NCBI GenBank assembly: GCA_023230175.1
Contig: JALNXV010000195.1
Span: forward strand, 1-6,910
Length of the DNA stretch: 6,910 nt
Direction of reading: 5' to 3'
Source of the DNA: Candidatus Cloacimonadota bacterium
GTDB lineage: Bacteria > Cloacimonadota > Cloacimonadia > Cloacimonadales > WRIO01
Part shown: positions 6,725-6,910 of the stretch, piece by piece
Layout: each line of letters starts with the position of its first letter
Numbering within the stretch: position 1 is the first letter of the stretch
The notes under the pieces: generated by a model
The model's input: the letters and a program-made list of their open reading frames with translations, nothing else
What the model was told of the DNA's origin: nothing
Database searches by the model: none
Made by a program: the position numbers and the translations under genes

Positions 6725-6910
6725 ATGAAAAAAATCATTTTATTACTAATTATTACATTCACATTATTAACAATTATCGCTGAACCATTGCCATCTTTTT
6801 ATACAAGATACGACCAAATGAAAGCGATAATGGATTCACTTGCTTATGAGTATCCTTCTTTAATCAGAGTTGACTCACTTGGTGTTTCAGACACAGAGCA
6901 GATACCCATT
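6725..6910 (+). CDS. Secreted zinc carboxypeptidase, peptidase family M14 (5' part; copy 2)
   Basis: The first 62 codons of a gene that leaves the window at its right edge. The family assignment rests on identity with the copy at the left end: residues 18-62 (from IAEPLPSFYTRYD to TEQIPI) are the same protein, and the DNA differs at one silent site. No catalytic residue is inside the visible part, because the zinc motif of copy 1 starts 25 residues further on. The leader MKKIILLLIITFTLL is a stronger, more typical Sec signal peptide than that of copy 1 and is unrelated at the DNA level. ATG 6725 has a modest ribosome binding site (AAAGG, six nt away), weaker than the GGAGG of copy 1, so the two genes may be translated at different rates. 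It is transcribed away from copy 1. Whether the rest of the gene is intact cannot be judged. Confidence 0.85.
   Translation, partial: MKKIILLLIITFTLLTIIAEPLPSFYTRYDQMKAIMDSLAYEYPSLIRVDSLGVSDTEQIPI
6776..6910 (+). repeat. Right arm of a 135-bp inverted repeat (within M14 copy 2)
   Basis: The partner of 215-349, with 134 of 135 bases complementary. The left boundary is sharp: upstream of 6776 only scattered matches remain. The right boundary is not seen, because the window ends while identity is still complete. Confidence 0.97.

Noticed and set aside
1..6910. A composite transposon or genomic island bounded by terminal inverted repeats
   Set aside because: The inverted repeats are protein-coding peptidase sequence. 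No transposase or integrase is present, and no target-site duplication can be seen.

Overview
The window is a very AT-rich piece of bacterial chromosome. Secreted M14 peptidases with Sec signal peptides, Shine-Dalgarno-led genes and near-consensus sigma70-type promoters (TTGACA, 16 nt, TATAAT) point to a bacterium, probably with a Gram-negative type envelope. A low-GC member of the Fibrobacteres-Chlorobi-Bacteroidetes-like or candidate-phylum groups would fit, but the sequence alone does not settle the taxon. I see no transposase, integrase, CRISPR array, tRNA or rRNA.

Layout, left to right. (1) 1-400, minus: the 5' end of a zinc carboxypeptidase (peptidase M14), running out of the left edge. 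(2) 401-666: an intergenic stretch with a palindromic repeat (564-590) and a small hairpin next to the following stop codon. (3) 667-2007, minus: a lysine 2,3-aminomutase (KamA)-family radical SAM enzyme with an altered substrate pocket. (4) 2008-2178: a divergent promoter region with a perfect 12-bp inverted repeat and a consensus promoter. (5) 2179-3900, plus: a glycogen/starch-synthase-like GT-B glycosyltransferase. (6) 3901-3971: a convergent gap that holds a second copy of the palindromic repeat. (7) 3972-4226, minus: an unrecognised 84-residue basic protein. (8) 4227-4374: a second divergent region with another TTGACA promoter. (9) 4375-6339, plus: a large MscS-type mechanosensitive channel with a signal peptide and an N-terminal extension. 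(10) 6340-6724: an AT-rich gap without a convincing gene, containing a decayed third copy of the repeat. (11) 6725-6910, plus: the 5' end of a second M14 carboxypeptidase, running out of the right edge.

The four interior genes do not form an operon or a recognisable pathway. Each has its own ribosome binding site, and adjacent genes are mostly divergent or convergent. The most notable property is architectural. The two ends of the window are the same gene in opposite orientation: 135 bp (215-349 against 6776-6910) match as an inverted repeat with one synonymous difference, and the similarity stops abruptly inside the signal-peptide codons. The block 350-6775 is therefore flanked by outward-facing, nearly identical peptidase genes with different leaders. 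This arrangement would permit gene conversion between the copies, or inversion of the block with exchange of promoter and signal peptide. Whether either happens cannot be seen from one sequence.
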